Below are positions 43,621 to 54,441 of a stretch of DNA of 64,000 bases, piece after piece (within the stretch, counting starts at the first letter, position 1; each line of letters begins with the position of its first letter). The position numbers were made by a program, and so were the translations under genes. The notes below the pieces were generated by a model, which saw only the letters and a list, made by a program, of their open reading frames with translations, made no database searches and was not told the origin of the DNA. This DNA is from Amoebophrya sp. A120 (Eukaryota; Sar; Dinophyceae; Syndiniales; Amoebophryaceae): positions 1,492,492-1,556,491 of the forward strand of contig CAJINV010000012.1 in assembly GCA_905178155.1 (NCBI GenBank). Reading direction: 5' to 3'.

Positions 43621-46600
43621 ATGCGTGGCGGTGCGTACACGCGCGCGGCTTTTCGTTATGCCAAGGCCCGGAACGAGCACTGCTCTTCCTGGGCCAAAAA
43701 CTTCAACCGCAACTTTATCCTGAGCAAAAACGTCCCCACCCCAGAGTCAAGATGGCGATCTCGCAACACAAATCCAGAGGTTTTGTCTGTAGCGCATGAC
43801 AAGTTGCCGTCCGTAATGTAGTGCAGGTTAGCAAGGTCATCCGCATTACAAACCTAGCTGCTCATTCTGTTTACAGCATCACAAATTTCAAAACACGATT
43901 GCAAATGCCTTTCATGGGGCTGCGCATCACAAGTTTGCTTGTCATTGCGAATGATCTGCATGACAACTATGGTGTGGGGACGTTTTTATTCACGATAAAC
44001 TTTGCCTCGGGCGGAGCCTTTTACGTGAATGGCAGCATGCCAAATTTTGCCGGCGGCGGGGCAGCGAGCTTTTTCGCCATGGGGGAGCCGATGCCGGTTA
44101 CGGGATTTGCGGAACAGCACACGGTCGGGAATTCACTCACCTGCAATGGAATGACCGAGTTGACAAGTACTGATGAAGTTATTTCTTTTCGGAACGTAAG
44201 TACTGATTCAATTTCGGTACTATTTGATTATACATCCGTACTACTTTTTAGCATGAGAAACTTTGTTGATGCACGTGGATGGGATTCTTTATACATGCAT
44301 GGATGGAATTGGAAAATTTCTGTTCACTAAAAATGGCAATGAAAGCGACGTTTGTTCAACAATAAAATCTATCAAATGCAAAAATGTCTGGGTCTGAAAG
44401 GTTGCCAGGTTTGTCATGCATAGTTTGCATGACCCATGATGCTTGTAACGCATGGCCTAGCATCACAGACTTTTGGAGGGCATCCTGATGCCTATTCCGC
44501 ATGACAAAGAGGAAAACGGAGAAGATAAGGAGGTAGAGGGGGAGAATAAAGAAGAGGAGTCGGACCACGTAGCTCTGCTAGCAGACATAGTGTGGATCCC
44601 AGAGCCCGAGAAGCCCACAGAAGAACAAAAACAGAAGAAAGAAAAAGAGCAAAAGAGGTGGAAACTTAACGCGCGCTATACGCTGATGGTGCCGACAGTT
44701 GAAAGCTCAAGGCAGCGAATTGAGATCATAAAAGGGAAAGAAAGACTTCAGAAGAAAAACCCTGGCACGCAGCTGGTGAAATGGCCGAGAAAGTCGGTGA
44801 CGTTAGAAAGACTACAGCAAGTGATGGAAAAAGCAGGGACGGTGCCAGAAAATCGCAGGAGCATGCTAGGGATGCAAAAATGGCTGATGGAGAAACTAGG
44901 CGAGGCAGGCGTGCTGAAACTAAAAGAAGTACCGAAACAGGACGCGAATTACGAAAATTGGCAGAAGAAGAAAAAAGAAGAGCGGAAAACGCAGGAGAAA
45001 GAGGAGAAGAACGAGGAAACCGCACGACGACAGGAGCAGAAATCGAAACAGGACGAAATGGAAAAGGCATGGCTGGCGTCATTCGCAGAGAAGCCAAAGA
45101 AGGAAGAGAAAAACGAGAAAGCGGCTTATGAGACAGCTAGAAAGGTAAAAGAAGCTGCGTGCGGGGTAGGCAGAGGAATGCCGATGGGGGAGGCGAAAGA
45201 AGTAACAGTAGGCGGCACACTAGTGCAAGGGGTAGAAGCAGCGACAGAAAGGATAGCGAGTAGCCACCTCCTCAAGTGTGAATTCGTGAGAAAGCAAAAT
45301 GACAAAAAGCACACATATGACGGAAAAGAGCTCGAAAAAGCGCTACGACAGCTCACGCAAGCATGTAAAGAAGTAAAGAGCATACGACTTACGGGGCCAC
45401 AATTGCAAGCACATGTCTCAAAGTTAAACAGTGAAGCAGCAGGCATGGATGGGCTCCGACAAGGAATATACCGCGCCCTCACACCAGAACAATACCAAGT
45501 GCTAGCAGAGGTGTTTAGTAGGTTTTTAAAAGAAGTGGAGGAGTATGAGATGAAAAGAAACGAGGGAAGGGGGCCGAAGCTCCTGGAGGAGCACCTCAAC
45601 GCGGTGCAGGTGGAACTGTTGAAAAAACAAACAGCAGCAACAACGGCAATAGAAAAGATCCGGACCGTGATACAGGGGACAGCGATGGTGAGGGTGTTGC
45701 TGAGCGTAGTGGTATATGAAATGGCGCGGGTAGCCGACAAAAGTGACGCATTCACCCGATGCGGATCAGCATCAAAACCAGGAGCAAGCTGCCAAGCCAC
45801 AGCGCTGCAGGTCCTGGAGACATGTCACGAGGGGGAAGAGAAGGGCGAAGCGGAAACACCGGATGAAAGAAAGGAGGGAGGTAATGGGAAAGGGAGAAGA
45901 AGAAAGGAGACGGTAGTCTTTGGGCTAGATGCGTCCAACTATTTCAACAATATAGGGCTACCGAGGGCAGTAGCAGCATACAGAGCTGCAAAACTACACC
46001 CGTGGTTCATAAAGTTGATAATAGTAACAGCGTGGACGAAGGATTTATGGATCAGAAACGGGGATTGTTACGGACACGTGCTAAGACATCGCGAACTCAT
46101 TCAGGGCGCAGTAGAAACGATGTTAGCGGGGACCCTGATCTTCCTCCCAGGAGTAGAAATAATCGCGGAATTCCTCGAAGAAATCTTTAATGAAGACGGT
46201 AGGGCTGAAGAGGAAAGGCTAAAAGCAGCAGAAGCCAAGATGAGAACGAGGATTAAAAGGCTTTACAAGGGGGGCGATATCGATACAACTTTCCCCGATT
46301 ACAATGTCAGAGAAGAAGTCGACGAGATCTACCTTAAAGAAGCCCCGCCAGTAGTCACGGGATACAGAAAGGGAGAGAAGGTAACGACAGAGCAGGGAAA
46401 AAGAAAGGTGAATGAGAAAAGAAAAAGGGTGGAGACTCGATACTACTCAGGAACACTCCCCGGAGATGGGAAAAGAAGATGGACCCTATGCGTGCAATAC
46501 GTGGACGATGGCACAGTTGTAATAAAGTTCTTTATCGAAGATATGCAAATAGTAGCGCGCGCGCTCAGAGCAGCAAGCTGGGCATATGAGGAAATCTACG

Positions 46601-49600
46601 CAACTGAAGGACAATTCTTGGCACCACAGAAGTGTGAAGTTGCAACGTCGATAGAAGACCCGCTGAAGGTAAACGTGATCAGACAGGCCTTCCAGCCTTT
46701 CGGGATTCTGTTCGAGGAAAAGACATTTCTGAAGATTCTGGGGATCAAAATAGTGCCGAAAGACAAAACGGAGCAAGCCAAGGCCCTGAGGGGACAGGTA
46801 AGACAAAGTATAGGGATAGGGCAACACCTGGCGCACCAAGTAATGGCGAAAAGGGGAAGACTTAACGGCGAGGAACTCACGTGGGTAGTGCAGGTTTTCT
46901 TTGTGTCGGCAATGATATACTTCCTGCCAGTGATGCATTTATATTTCGACCTAGGAGACTGGGCGGAATTGATGGGCGAAATGGCGCTGACAATAGCTGA
47001 AACACTGGGAATGACAACGGAGGCAGTGGAGGAGCTGATGGCCCGAACAGAAACAACGGCGGAGGCATTCTATAGGGTAGTGCTCGGGATGAATTTACTC
47101 GGACTAGCTGACCCGTACACGATGGGACTGAAAACGTTACGGGCAACGGCGCAGGCAAACTACCTAACAGACCCGGCCTTGTTCGCACCATTAGCAACGA
47201 CGCCAGTGAAGGTAGTAGGCGAAGCAAAGGCGGGCATCCCGAAAACAGAAGAACGAAAAATGCTGAAAAGAAAAGAAGCCGACATAGCACTGCTGCGGGC
47301 GCTGAAGGATGGCGCGACAGTTAGGCTATCGCCGGGGAGTGACCTGCGTGCAGTGGGGATCGTGAAGGAGAGAAGCGCGCGGGGTCCCCCAAGGGTAGAG
47401 GATCAGTATACACACAGGGGGAGCGCGGGTTTGGTAGTCAGCAGGAACAGAAAAGGAGGCCTCGGGAAGAAAGGGCAGAGCGATAGGATGCAAAAAATAT
47501 GGGTGAAGCATGCCGGAAATGAAAGAAGTACAACCGTCACAGTACAAGAGGCAAGTGAAAGGACGGAGAAACACATGAGGACGATAGAGACAAAAGTGGA
47601 GCACCTAAAGACTGAAATAAGAACAGAGGAAAGGACTTTCGTGGCATACTGCAACAACGCAATGAGGGCCATAGAAATAGTCACAGAGAGGAGGAAGAAA
47701 GAAGGCGGAGCGGTGCAGATTATACTGCTAGACTACCACGAGTTAAGGGAGAAGACGCGGGGGATACTACGAAAAGGGCATGGGATAGGCTTGGAGCTAC
47801 AGGAGACAATAGAAAAAGCCGAAAGTGAGGACCCGGGCCTAACCATAGTAACGAGATGGGGAAAAGGAACTGCAAGCAGAGCAGAAGCGACAAGAAATAT
47901 AGACGGAGGGACCAAAGAAGAGATACCGCTCAGGGTGGCCAACGTGTTAAATCACGACAATGAGTATACGGACTGGGTGCGGTTCGACTTTGGGACGAAG
48001 CGGATTCCACTGAAACCGGTGTGGGAATGGCCGGAAATGCCAAAAATAGAAAGGCAGGTATACATACATAGGAAAATGAAAGATGAGGAGACAGAAGGGG
48101 ACAAAAAGAAAGAAAACGCAGAAGACGGGGATGGTGACGAAATGAAGCAAGGCTTAGGAGAGAAAGACAGCGCGAAATCTCAAAAGAAGAAAGAAGCGAA
48201 AAAGAACACCAACACAGAGAGGGTAGGAAAGGGGAGTGGCGCCGCAAGTAGTCAAAGTAGAAATAGCCGGGCAAATGTAGAAAGAAAGCAAGAAGAAAAA
48301 GGGGAAGAAAGAAGGGAAGGAGAGACACTCTCTGAAACTATACTGCGACTAATCGAGAAAGAGAAGAAGAAAGCAGAGGAAACTGGTGACGAGATGGCGC
48401 AGGGGGCATTCAGAATAATCCAAAAAGCGACGAAACTGTTGCAGGAGGTAGAGGAGGCGAACAAAGAAGACGATGGTAGAAAGTCAAACGAAAAAGAAAG
48501 GGGGCGGGAGGAAGGAGACCAAGAAGAAAGGATCAGCGAAGACGGAGAAGAGGAAGAAAAAAAAAGTTTCTACGGGGCGCAAGAATATGAAGGCACTCGG
48601 AGAGGATACGTGTTTAAAAGAGGGGCGATGGGACAGGGATACTATATAGATCAGGGTCCAGAAGAGGCAACGCGAACACTTTTTCGGAATCTGGTGGCGT
48701 GGGGGGAGGAGGAGCAAAGGGACGCGATTAATAAGGAGCGGGCGGAGGAAGGTCAAGACGAAAAAGTGGCGGACCAAGAGCAGCAAAAACGGAGAAAAGT
48801 GGAGAAACAAGACAAGGAAGCGAACCAAAACGGTGGCAACGAGGACGAAAAAAAGAAGCGAACGACGGAGGCCTCCAACTTCCCCACAGTCGAGAAATTA
48901 ATGGCAGATGACCCCATGACATTGATGCAGAAAGAGAATGAACAGCGGGAGAAGGAGAAGAGGATACAAGAGGAGAAGAGGAGGAGGAGGCAAAGGCAGT
49001 ACGAAACTCCTATGCAGCGAGAACTAGCCCAAATGTATAGAGCCCTAGAAAAAGAAAACAGCGATGGAAAATGAATGAAGAAAGAGAAAATAGTGACTGC
49101 AGTGTGTTTCTTTTTTTCTTTTGGACGAGATTGATGAATGAGTAGCAAAGTAGAGGCAATATGAGGCCTCATACGTGAATGAAATAAAGGAGCAAAGAAG
49201 ACACAGACCGGGGCTCAAAGCGAAAAAGAAAATGCGGGGTGTTCTGGCGGGTGCAGAGGGAAGAGCGTAGACACAAAAAGTAACAGAAAAGAGCGACAAA
49301 AAATGAGGCGACTGCGTATGGATCTCCGTTCGACACGTTCCCGCCAGCCCGGAGGGGTGCGGCGATGCTAATCATTTCGTTCCCGCCAGCCGTAAAGGCA
49401 CGGCGCTGCTTTTCCTCTCCTTGTACCGGCGAACCGCACGCACTGACGCGTTAGGAAACGAAAAGAAAAAGAAAGAGAAGAAAGAAAAACTATATAAAAG
49501 AAGTGGCGCCAGGGTTGCTAATTTAAAAGACTGCGCTAATGCAGCGCCCCCCTTCCCCAAGGGGTCCCCCCGGGGCGGGCGCGATGGCGGCTCTGCGAGT

Positions 49601-50695
49601 GCGGAGCTCCGCGGGCCGTTTCTATGGAAACGCATATAAAAGGGTGCGGGAAGAAGATCGGCAAAACGTGTCTGAAAGGGACACGCCGTTGGGTTGCCCG
49701 CCATCGTGATAGGATCACCGTGTCTGATCATTAGACCCCCAGTATACTTTTTAGCGCGCAACCGGCCACGCGCGTAGTTCTTCGAGCAAGTTTGTAAGAC
49801 TAACCCATCAAGGCAATACTGGAACTCCACCTTGCTCGCGGGCTTGGATGGTAAGGCAGGTCAGCCACACATAGCGCCCACTGGTTGTAGTCATGCGTAA
49901 GCAATCGATAGCGGTTTAGCAGGTGCAGCCGGGTGGTAGTTAGGAAGTGGACCGCGTCTCCACCTAGGGGTATCGGCAGAGGCTAAATCTGTTCTAACGC
50001 CCAGGTATTGGCAGAGGCTAAATCTGTTCTAACGCCGACCCGCCAGGAGTTAAATGGTACTACTACTACTACTCGCGTAGCACAAAATGAGCTCTTCTTC
50101 CTGGTCATGCAATACAAATGTTTTTAGGATCCGAAAATAGCATGACAAGTTGCATTCTTCCAGACCCAGACATTTTTCCATTTGATAAAATCACAACCGC
50201 AGCGTCCGCCGACCCCGCAGAGTCTGAGCTGGCGGCTGCTGTGGCTTATCAAGTGCAAAAATGTCTTGGTCTGGAAGAATGCATGTCTGTCATGCTTGTC
50301 TGGCATGACTCTTGAATCTGCCATGCACGTGACCCAAGAGCTCCATTTTTCTGTCATGCAGAAACGCAGTTTGTCATGCAGAATAGGCATCAACACCTAG
50401 AAGCTCAGAAACTTGTCATGCTGAGCCAGCACTTCTGGCCTCATCATGATACGCCACCCAGCATCACAAGTTTCCAGATTCAGACATATTTGCAGTTGAT
50501 ATGGCTGACGCTTTGTCGTCCATGTTAAACCACGGATCTGTCACCTGGAGTCCAGTATGCTGCGTCAACAACGGCATTTGCGAAACCAGCATGGGATTTA
50601 CAACAGGACTAAGGAGCTTATTTTCCATAGCACTTGAGTACTGTTTGAAGGATACAGCAGAACCGGGACACTGGGTGGGAAAAATGCAGGCGTAA
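43621..50695 (+). CDS. 184-aa protein of unknown function; one intron hosts a retroelement
   Basis: Exons: 43621-43715, 43998-44195, 44346-44369, 50188-50246, 50502-50695. They total exactly 185 codons after removing three TSD copies. The N-terminus is basic (MRGGAYTRAAFRYAKARNEH). The middle is Gly/Ala/Phe-rich (GSMPNFAGGGAASFFAMGEP), then an acidic-Ala stretch (ASADPAESELAAAVADAL) and a Cys-containing C-terminus (VTWSPVCCVNNGICETS). Intron 44196-44345 starts GTAAGT; its AG at 44345 has a poor pyrimidine tract, so this junction is tentative. The third intron is a 5.8-kb compound of introner plus reverse-transcriptase element. No family recognised. Confidence 0.6.
43716..43997 (+). mobile_element. 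Introner, family B
   Basis: Starts TATCCTGAGCAAAAACGTCC and ends TTTTTATTCACGATA. TSD AACTT at 43711-43715 and 43998-44002. Excision gives NRNFASGGAFY in the 184-aa protein. Confidence 0.92.
44488..49074 (+). CDS. Reverse transcriptase protein of the nested element
   Basis: Open from 44473; the first ATG at 44488 lies in introner sequence (MPIPHDKEENGED), so the frame is fused to it. The protein has about 1528 residues from that ATG. The N-terminal ~300 residues are Lys/Glu-rich. The RT palm has VVFGLDASNYFNNIGLP (motif A Asp), CVQYVDDGTVVIKFF (catalytic YVDD) and LAPQKCEVATS, then FLKILGIKIVPK (motif D/E region), followed by a thumb-like helical region. A region near IVTRWGKGTASRAEATRN could be a degenerate RNase H fold. 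No endonuclease motif seen. The last ~350 residues are Glu/Lys-rich and probably coiled or disordered. It differs clearly from the RT at 3750-7184 (YVDD, not YSDD; no CPIC zinc knuckle). Frame intact with no stops. Confidence 0.85.
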   Translation: MPIPHDKEENGEDKEVEGENKEEESDHVALLADIVWIPEPEKPTEEQKQKKEKEQKRWKLNARYTLMVPTVESSRQRIEIIKGKERLQKKNPGTQLVKWPRKSVTLERLQQVMEKAGTVPENRRSMLGMQKWLMEKLGEAGVLKLKEVPKQDANYENWQKKKKEERKTQEKEEKNEETARRQEQKSKQDEMEKAWLASFAEKPKKEEKNEKAAYETARKVKEAACGVGRGMPMGEAKEVTVGGTLVQGVEAATERIASSHLLKCEFVRKQNDKKHTYDGKELEKALRQLTQACKEVKSIRLTGPQLQAHVSKLNSEAAGMDGLRQGIYRALTPEQYQVLAEVFSRFLKEVEEYEMKRNEGRGPKLLEEHLNAVQVELLKKQTAATTAIEKIRTVIQGTAMVRVLLSVVVYEMARVADKSDAFTRCGSASKPGASCQATALQVLETCHEGEEKGEAETPDERKEGGNGKGRRRKETVVFGLDASNYFNNIGLPRAVAAYRAAKLHPWFIKLIIVTAWTKDLWIRNGDCYGHVLRHRELIQGAVETMLAGTLIFLPGVEIIAEFLEEIFNEDGRAEEERLKAAEAKMRTRIKRLYKGGDIDTTFPDYNVREEVDEIYLKEAPPVVTGYRKGEKVTTEQGKRKVNEKRKRVETRYYSGTLPGDGKRRWTLCVQYVDDGTVVIKFFIEDMQIVARALRAASWAYEEIYATEGQFLAPQKCEVATSIEDPLKVNVIRQAFQPFGILFEEKTFLKILGIKIVPKDKTEQAKALRGQVRQSIGIGQHLAHQVMAKRGRLNGEELTWVVQVFFVSAMIYFLPVMHLYFDLGDWAELMGEMALTIAETLGMTTEAVEELMARTETTAEAFYRVVLGMNLLGLADPYTMGLKTLRATAQANYLTDPALFAPLATTPVKVVGEAKAGIPKTEERKMLKRKEADIALLRALKDGATVRLSPGSDLRAVGIVKERSARGPPRVEDQYTHRGSAGLVVSRNRKGGLGKKGQSDRMQKIWVKHAGNERSTTVTVQEASERTEKHMRTIETKVEHLKTEIRTEERTFVAYCNNAMRAIEIVTERRKKEGGAVQIILLDYHELREKTRGILRKGHGIGLELQETIEKAESEDPGLTIVTRWGKGTASRAEATRNIDGGTKEEIPLRVANVLNHDNEYTDWVRFDFGTKRIPLKPVWEWPEMPKIERQVYIHRKMKDEETEGDKKKENAEDGDGDEMKQGLGEKDSAKSQKKKEAKKNTNTERVGKGSGAASSQSRNSRANVERKQEEKGEERREGETLSETILRLIEKEKKKAEETGDEMAQGAFRIIQKATKLLQEVEEANKEDDGRKSNEKERGREEGDQEERISEDGEEEEKKSFYGAQEYEGTRRGYVFKRGAMGQGYYIDQGPEEATRTLFRNLVAWGEEEQRDAINKERAEEGQDEKVADQEQQKRRKVEKQDKEANQNGGNEDEKKKRTTEASNFPTVEKLMADDPMTLMQKENEQREKEKRIQEEKRRRRQRQYETPMQRELAQMYRALEKENSDGK
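44510..50073 (+). mobile_element. Second non-LTR-type reverse-transcriptase element, nested in an introner
   Basis: A 5.56-kb insert in the middle of a family A introner. One long RT ORF is followed by a 3' UTR of about 1 kb that ends in an (ACT)n run just before introner sequence resumes. The 3' UTR holds a tandem duplication (TATCGGCAGAGGCTAAATCT... and a second copy) at about 49968-50034. No long TSD was identified at the junctions. It starts abruptly in coding sequence, so it may be 5'-truncated. Confidence 0.85.
50247..50501 (+). mobile_element. Introner, family A
   Basis: Starts TATCAAGTGCAAAAATGTCT and ends CATATTTGCAGTTGATA. TSD TGGCT at 50242-50246 and 50502-50506. Excision gives AAAVADALSSML in the 184-aa protein. 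Confidence 0.92.
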
Positions 50696-51816
50696 ACTAC
50701 AACACTTTCGGCACAACAGGACTTTTTCTTTACGGAATTAGGTCGCAGAAGTTCCGGTTTTTACAACATCAGCCGGACTTCTCTGTAGCGACAGCGACAA
50801 GACGTAAGGGAAACAAAGGGAGTAGTGCTGTTGCGGCAAGGCGGCAATAGCGGACCGCGCATAATTTTCCTTTTTGAAATCGAGCATACGAGAACAGTTT
50901 GAAAGAAGACGATGCATTGGACAGTTTGAAAGAAGACGACTCTTTTTTGCTCTTTGGATTATTTACTTTGACTCCTATGTATCAAATCGAAAAATGCAAG
51001 GAACAACACCGAAGTAGTAGAAAATGTTTTTACAGACACTTCGCGCTCCTGGACGAAGCTGCATTGCAGTTAGTCGCACCTGATCATAACAGAATGATCA
51101 CGTTTCGTGTCTTCCGACTGGTATTTGACTCCGATCATAATTGCAGGTGCTAGTGCTACTTACGTTGCTACAGCGATCTTCATGAGCCCAATCCCGATGT
51201 TTGCACAACCAGCCACAAGCTATTTCTACTTGGATCTTACAGATTCCAGATCCAACATGATCTTCACGCAAGTACATTTTTTTCGAATGCAGTGCGACAG
51301 CCTACTGGAACGTGATCGCAAGCAACAAAAAGGTCTCTGCCAAGGTCACTCACAGTAGAAACGATCTTGATACTTTCTCGTCTTCGGAACAGCATGATCC
51401 CAGCCGGAGCCGCATGATCGAGGAATCTGTGCTGGAAGATTCAGATTGATCGTATAGGAGTATAATTCTGAGTACGACCAGGACCACTACCTGGCAAACG
51501 AAATCAAGTGCAACTTTAAGTCTTCGAGGAACAGTGTTACTCACTCTTTGCGAGCTGATCATCGGATAACTTTTGGCGTGCAAGTTTTTTTTTCTGTCTT
51601 TAGCAAGAAACAGGTGCATGAAGTAAACAGAAGCTGGTTCGTCCTGGCTGAATTGGGTGAATACCTACTTACGCGGAAGGTATACAACTAGGGCCGCCCG
51701 TGTGATGAAACTAAGTGAGGCTGTCTAGTTTTTATTTTTGACAGAAACCGCTTCTGATTCGTTATGGCACGTCGATCTCAACAAAGCTGAATTTTGCGAC
51801 TCCATCAAAAAAAGAA
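50696..51816. other. Intergenic, no gene recognised
   Basis: Only short frames. GACAGTTTGAAAGAAGACGA-type words are duplicated near 50900-50940. Nothing else seen. Confidence 0.45.
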
Positions 51817-53544
51817 ATGGCCTGCTCCAGTACAACCAAGCCTACGATCAGCCAGCCCACCTACAAGGTGCTGGATACCTTTGAAAACGGATCAGGCCAG
51901 CTACTCCTAGAAGAGGTGCTTCAGAGATTAGAAAAGACCCGCGGCCTTTTTCAGGAGGAGGCGGACGCTTTGGAGCAGTTCGACGAGGATGTTATTTTCG
52001 GATCGAACAGCTCCGCGGCCATCAGTAGCGCACTGGAGAAGCATATCAAGTGGAAAAATGTCTGGGTCTGGAAGAGTCATGCTGTTTTTGCATGACACAG
52101 AAGGGCTGGCATGGAAGCTCTAGCATCACAGGTTTCGAGAAGCTTCCGCCACACCGAATCCGCATGACAAGTGTTCCATTTCGGTGACAGAAATTGGGCA
52201 GCTTTTGCTACCTATGCATGAGAGACTTTTCTGTGTTCTGAAATGCGCATCACAAGTAGATTGCACTCTTCCAGACCCAGACATTTTTGCAATGCATAAA
52301 GCACGACGCGAAGATTAAGTTGCTCGAAAAAGAGAAGAAGAAGATGAAAAAGAGGAGTAAAAAGGAAAAAAATAAAATGAATCAAGAGAAAGACAAAAAC
52401 GCGAACAGTAAATCGAACCTGGATAAGTTTATCATTCCCACGTCCGCACAGGAACGGGACGAGTTCCGAAGATCGGCGCTGAGCATCCTGAACCGGCTGA
52501 ACCCGATATCCTGACTAAAAACGTCCCCACCCCATAGTCAAGACGGGAAATCTGCTAGACAAGTCTACAAGCTTAGGTTGTTGCGCGTGACAAGTTTGGC
52601 CTCGTAGTGTAATCCGCCTGCTGAGCTCGTTCAGCAGCATCACAGGCCTAACCTGCTATGCTAATTGGAGCATCACAAACTCCACAAACAAGCCTAGGAA
52701 TTGCTTCTCATGGGGCTTCGCATGAGAAACATTTCAAGCATGCAGATTTGCATGACAACTTTGGGGCGGGGACGTTTTTACGTAGGATGCCCGATGTTGG
52801 AGGGGTTGCGGGAGGACTTCGCAATCAGCCGCATGGTGGAAGTCAGCCACGCGAGTGGTAGAAAACCTTCGGTGGACGACGGGAGGGTTGTAGACGTAGA
52901 GGATGAGGACGAAGAGCAGATAGAGGGTGGTCCTGCCGAAGACGTAGAGGAACCCGTTTTTATTGGTCCGGATCTTGTCGAACACAACTTCGGGTATGCC
53001 TCCAACCACGAACGAAAGCTGATGCTGGCCGCGCTCTCTCTGGCCGGCGGCGATACCCTAAAACCGAAGCACATCAAGTGGCTCATGAACTACCGATATC
53101 AGCTGGTGCAACTAAATGTCTGGGTCAAGGGAAGGCTGTAAGAGCAAGACTTGTATTTCTCGTGCTTGGCTAACAGAAGTGGAGTAAAAGCTGTAAAAAT
53201 GCGTGCAGCTGACCTAGTACAGGAGCTCCTCTTTGTCTTTTTCGACATGCACGAATGCAGGTCGTTGTCCTGCAGTTTATGCACCAAAGCGTAGTCGCTC
53301 AAGAAAAACTTGTGCGTCATGTCTGGCCCGGCATGTACCAGAGGTTGCCGATCAACCTTCGCGGATTTATTGTAGCATCACAACTTCCCTCCAATTTGAT
53401 GCAGACATATTTGCAATTCATAATCACCACGCGAATTCGCGGCGGGAGGACGAGGCAGATGCGAAGTCGTCTAAAATCGTCTTCAAATTAGACAAGGATG
53501 TCGTCCACCCGGTTCTCGAGCAGGCTGGATTGTTACGAACTTGA
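51817..53544 (+). CDS. Coiled-coil, lysine-rich protein of unknown function
   Basis: Exons: 51817-52043, 52299-52506, 52790-53096, 53423-53544. They give 283 codons with TGA at 53544 when one 5-bp copy is removed per introner. Residues 1-75 are helical (GQLLLEEVLQRLEKTRGLFQ). A strongly basic coiled segment (KIKLLEKEKKKMKKRSKKEK) follows, then NLDKFIIPTSAQERDEFRRS. An acidic linker (VDVEDEDEEQIEGG) precedes AALSLAGGDTLKPKHIKWLM. Splicing from a site near 53500 into exons at 53853-54441 is also possible. No family recognised. Confidence 0.55.
52044..52298 (+). mobile_element. Introner, family A
   Basis: Starts TATCAAGTGGAAAAATGTCT and ends CATTTTTGCAATGCATA. TSD AAGCA at 52039-52043 and 52299-52303. 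Excision gives ALEKHDAKIKL. Confidence 0.92.
52507..52789 (+). mobile_element. Introner, family B
   Basis: Starts TATCCTGACTAAAAACGTCC and ends TTTTTACGTAGGATG; the final base is G instead of A. TSD CCCGA at 52502-52506 and 52790-52794. Excision gives NRLNPMLEGLR. Confidence 0.9.
53097..53422 (+). mobile_element. Decayed introner, family A
   Basis: Only fragments of the TIRs remain: TAAATGTCTGGGTC near the 5' end, and GACATATTTGCAATTCATA at the 3' end. Flanks ACCGA and ATCAC no longer match well, but removing the element plus 5 bp still keeps the frame (NYRYHHANSRRED). At 326 bp it is longer than its relatives. Confidence 0.65.
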
Positions 53545-53852
53545 AAAGTGCTCCGTATTTTCCCAAAAGGCGACGTAGTTGCTTGTGTAAATTTGTATCC
53601 ACGCGGAAATTATTTTCAGTGTTGCATGACGGGAATGCGATACGTCTTGCAATTGAATGAAGGCGAAGGGATGCATGTTTAGCATTTGACGGAGATTTGT
53701 TCGGTCGTGTTGTGCAAGTAGAACACAGAGTTTCACTAATGTGCTGGGTTGAAATAAATAATTTGTCTTTGTGATGCTGGTAAATACCTACATAGTGGCA
53801 CATGTTTTGCAATGCAAAAACCAATTTTTTTGTTCTGTGTACGGAGGTTTAG

Positions 53853-54441
53853 GGGCGCTTTTCTTCTTCATGCTTTTCGGCCGATGTGGACTACGATCAG
53901 CTGGTGAAGTGCATCAACGATCCGAAGGTATCACACAGAAAAAAGCTCCCACATCTTCTTCACATTGATCTGTAATGCAAAAATAAGTACAGACAAGGAG
54001 GCGCCTGCCTACCTGAAACAGCATGGTCGTATCATGGGCTTACCGTTAGTACCCATGATAGATTTTCATCCTATTTATTTTGCATTACAAATCGTGTGGC
54101 CAACATGTGGGCACTCGCTTTTTTCCGCGGGATAGAAGGCGGTGATTGAAGAAGACTTTGGGATGGATGTGGACACTATCAAAAGTAAAAGTGTCTGGGT
54201 CTGGAAACTTGTGATGCTGGGTGGCGTCTCATGATGAGGCTACAGATGCTGGCTCAGCATGACAAGTTTCTGAGCTCCTAGGTGTTGCCTATTCTGCATG
54301 ACACAAAAACGGAGCGCTTGGGTAACGTGCATGACAGATTTAAGAATCATGCCAGACAAGCATGACAAACATGAAGGCTTCCAGACCCAGACATTTTTAC
54401 ATTTGATAGACACCGTTCTAAGAGCTTTTAACGAAGGGTGA
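53853..54441 (+). CDS. Terminal exons of a small acidic protein, EF-hand-like segment
   Basis: Exons 53853-53927, 54139-54176 and 54409-54441 join in frame through a GT-AG intron (53928-54138) and an introner. They read FSADVDYDQLVKCINDPKAV, then IEEDFGMDVDTVLRAFNEG, stop at 54439-54441. DVDYDQLVKCI resembles the second half of an EF-hand (…D.DEFVK.I). They may belong to the preceding gene or to a separate one whose first exon I cannot find. Confidence 0.45.
54177..54408 (+). mobile_element. Introner, family A
   Basis: Starts TATCAAAAGTAAAAGTGTCT and ends CATTTTTACATTTGATA. TSD GACAC at 54172-54176 and 54409-54413. Excision gives GMDVDTVLRAF. Confidence 0.92.

Larger units (their letters stand above)
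44370..50187 (+). mobile_element. Introner, family A, interrupted by a 5.56-kb retroelement
   Basis: The left half (44370 to about 44509) starts TATCAAATGCAAAAATGTCT. The right half (about 50074-50187) ends CATTTTTCCATTTGATA. TSD AAATC at 44365-44369 and 50188-50192. Both halves align with intact copies such as 33187-33448 and 58669-58940, with only a few bases lost or duplicated at the junction. Excision of everything keeps the 184-aa frame (FNNKITTAASADP). Confidence 0.9.

Noticed and set aside
45126-45800. Minus-strand frames inside the second RT ORF
   Set aside because: Shadows of the Lys/Glu-rich coding strand; no splice or domain evidence.
44370-50187. Autonomous introner encoding its own reverse transcriptase
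   Set aside because: Introner arms match other copies that lack cargo, and the RT element has its own 3' UTR and (ACT)n tail. The junction lies mid-introner, not at the TIRs. Nesting is simpler.
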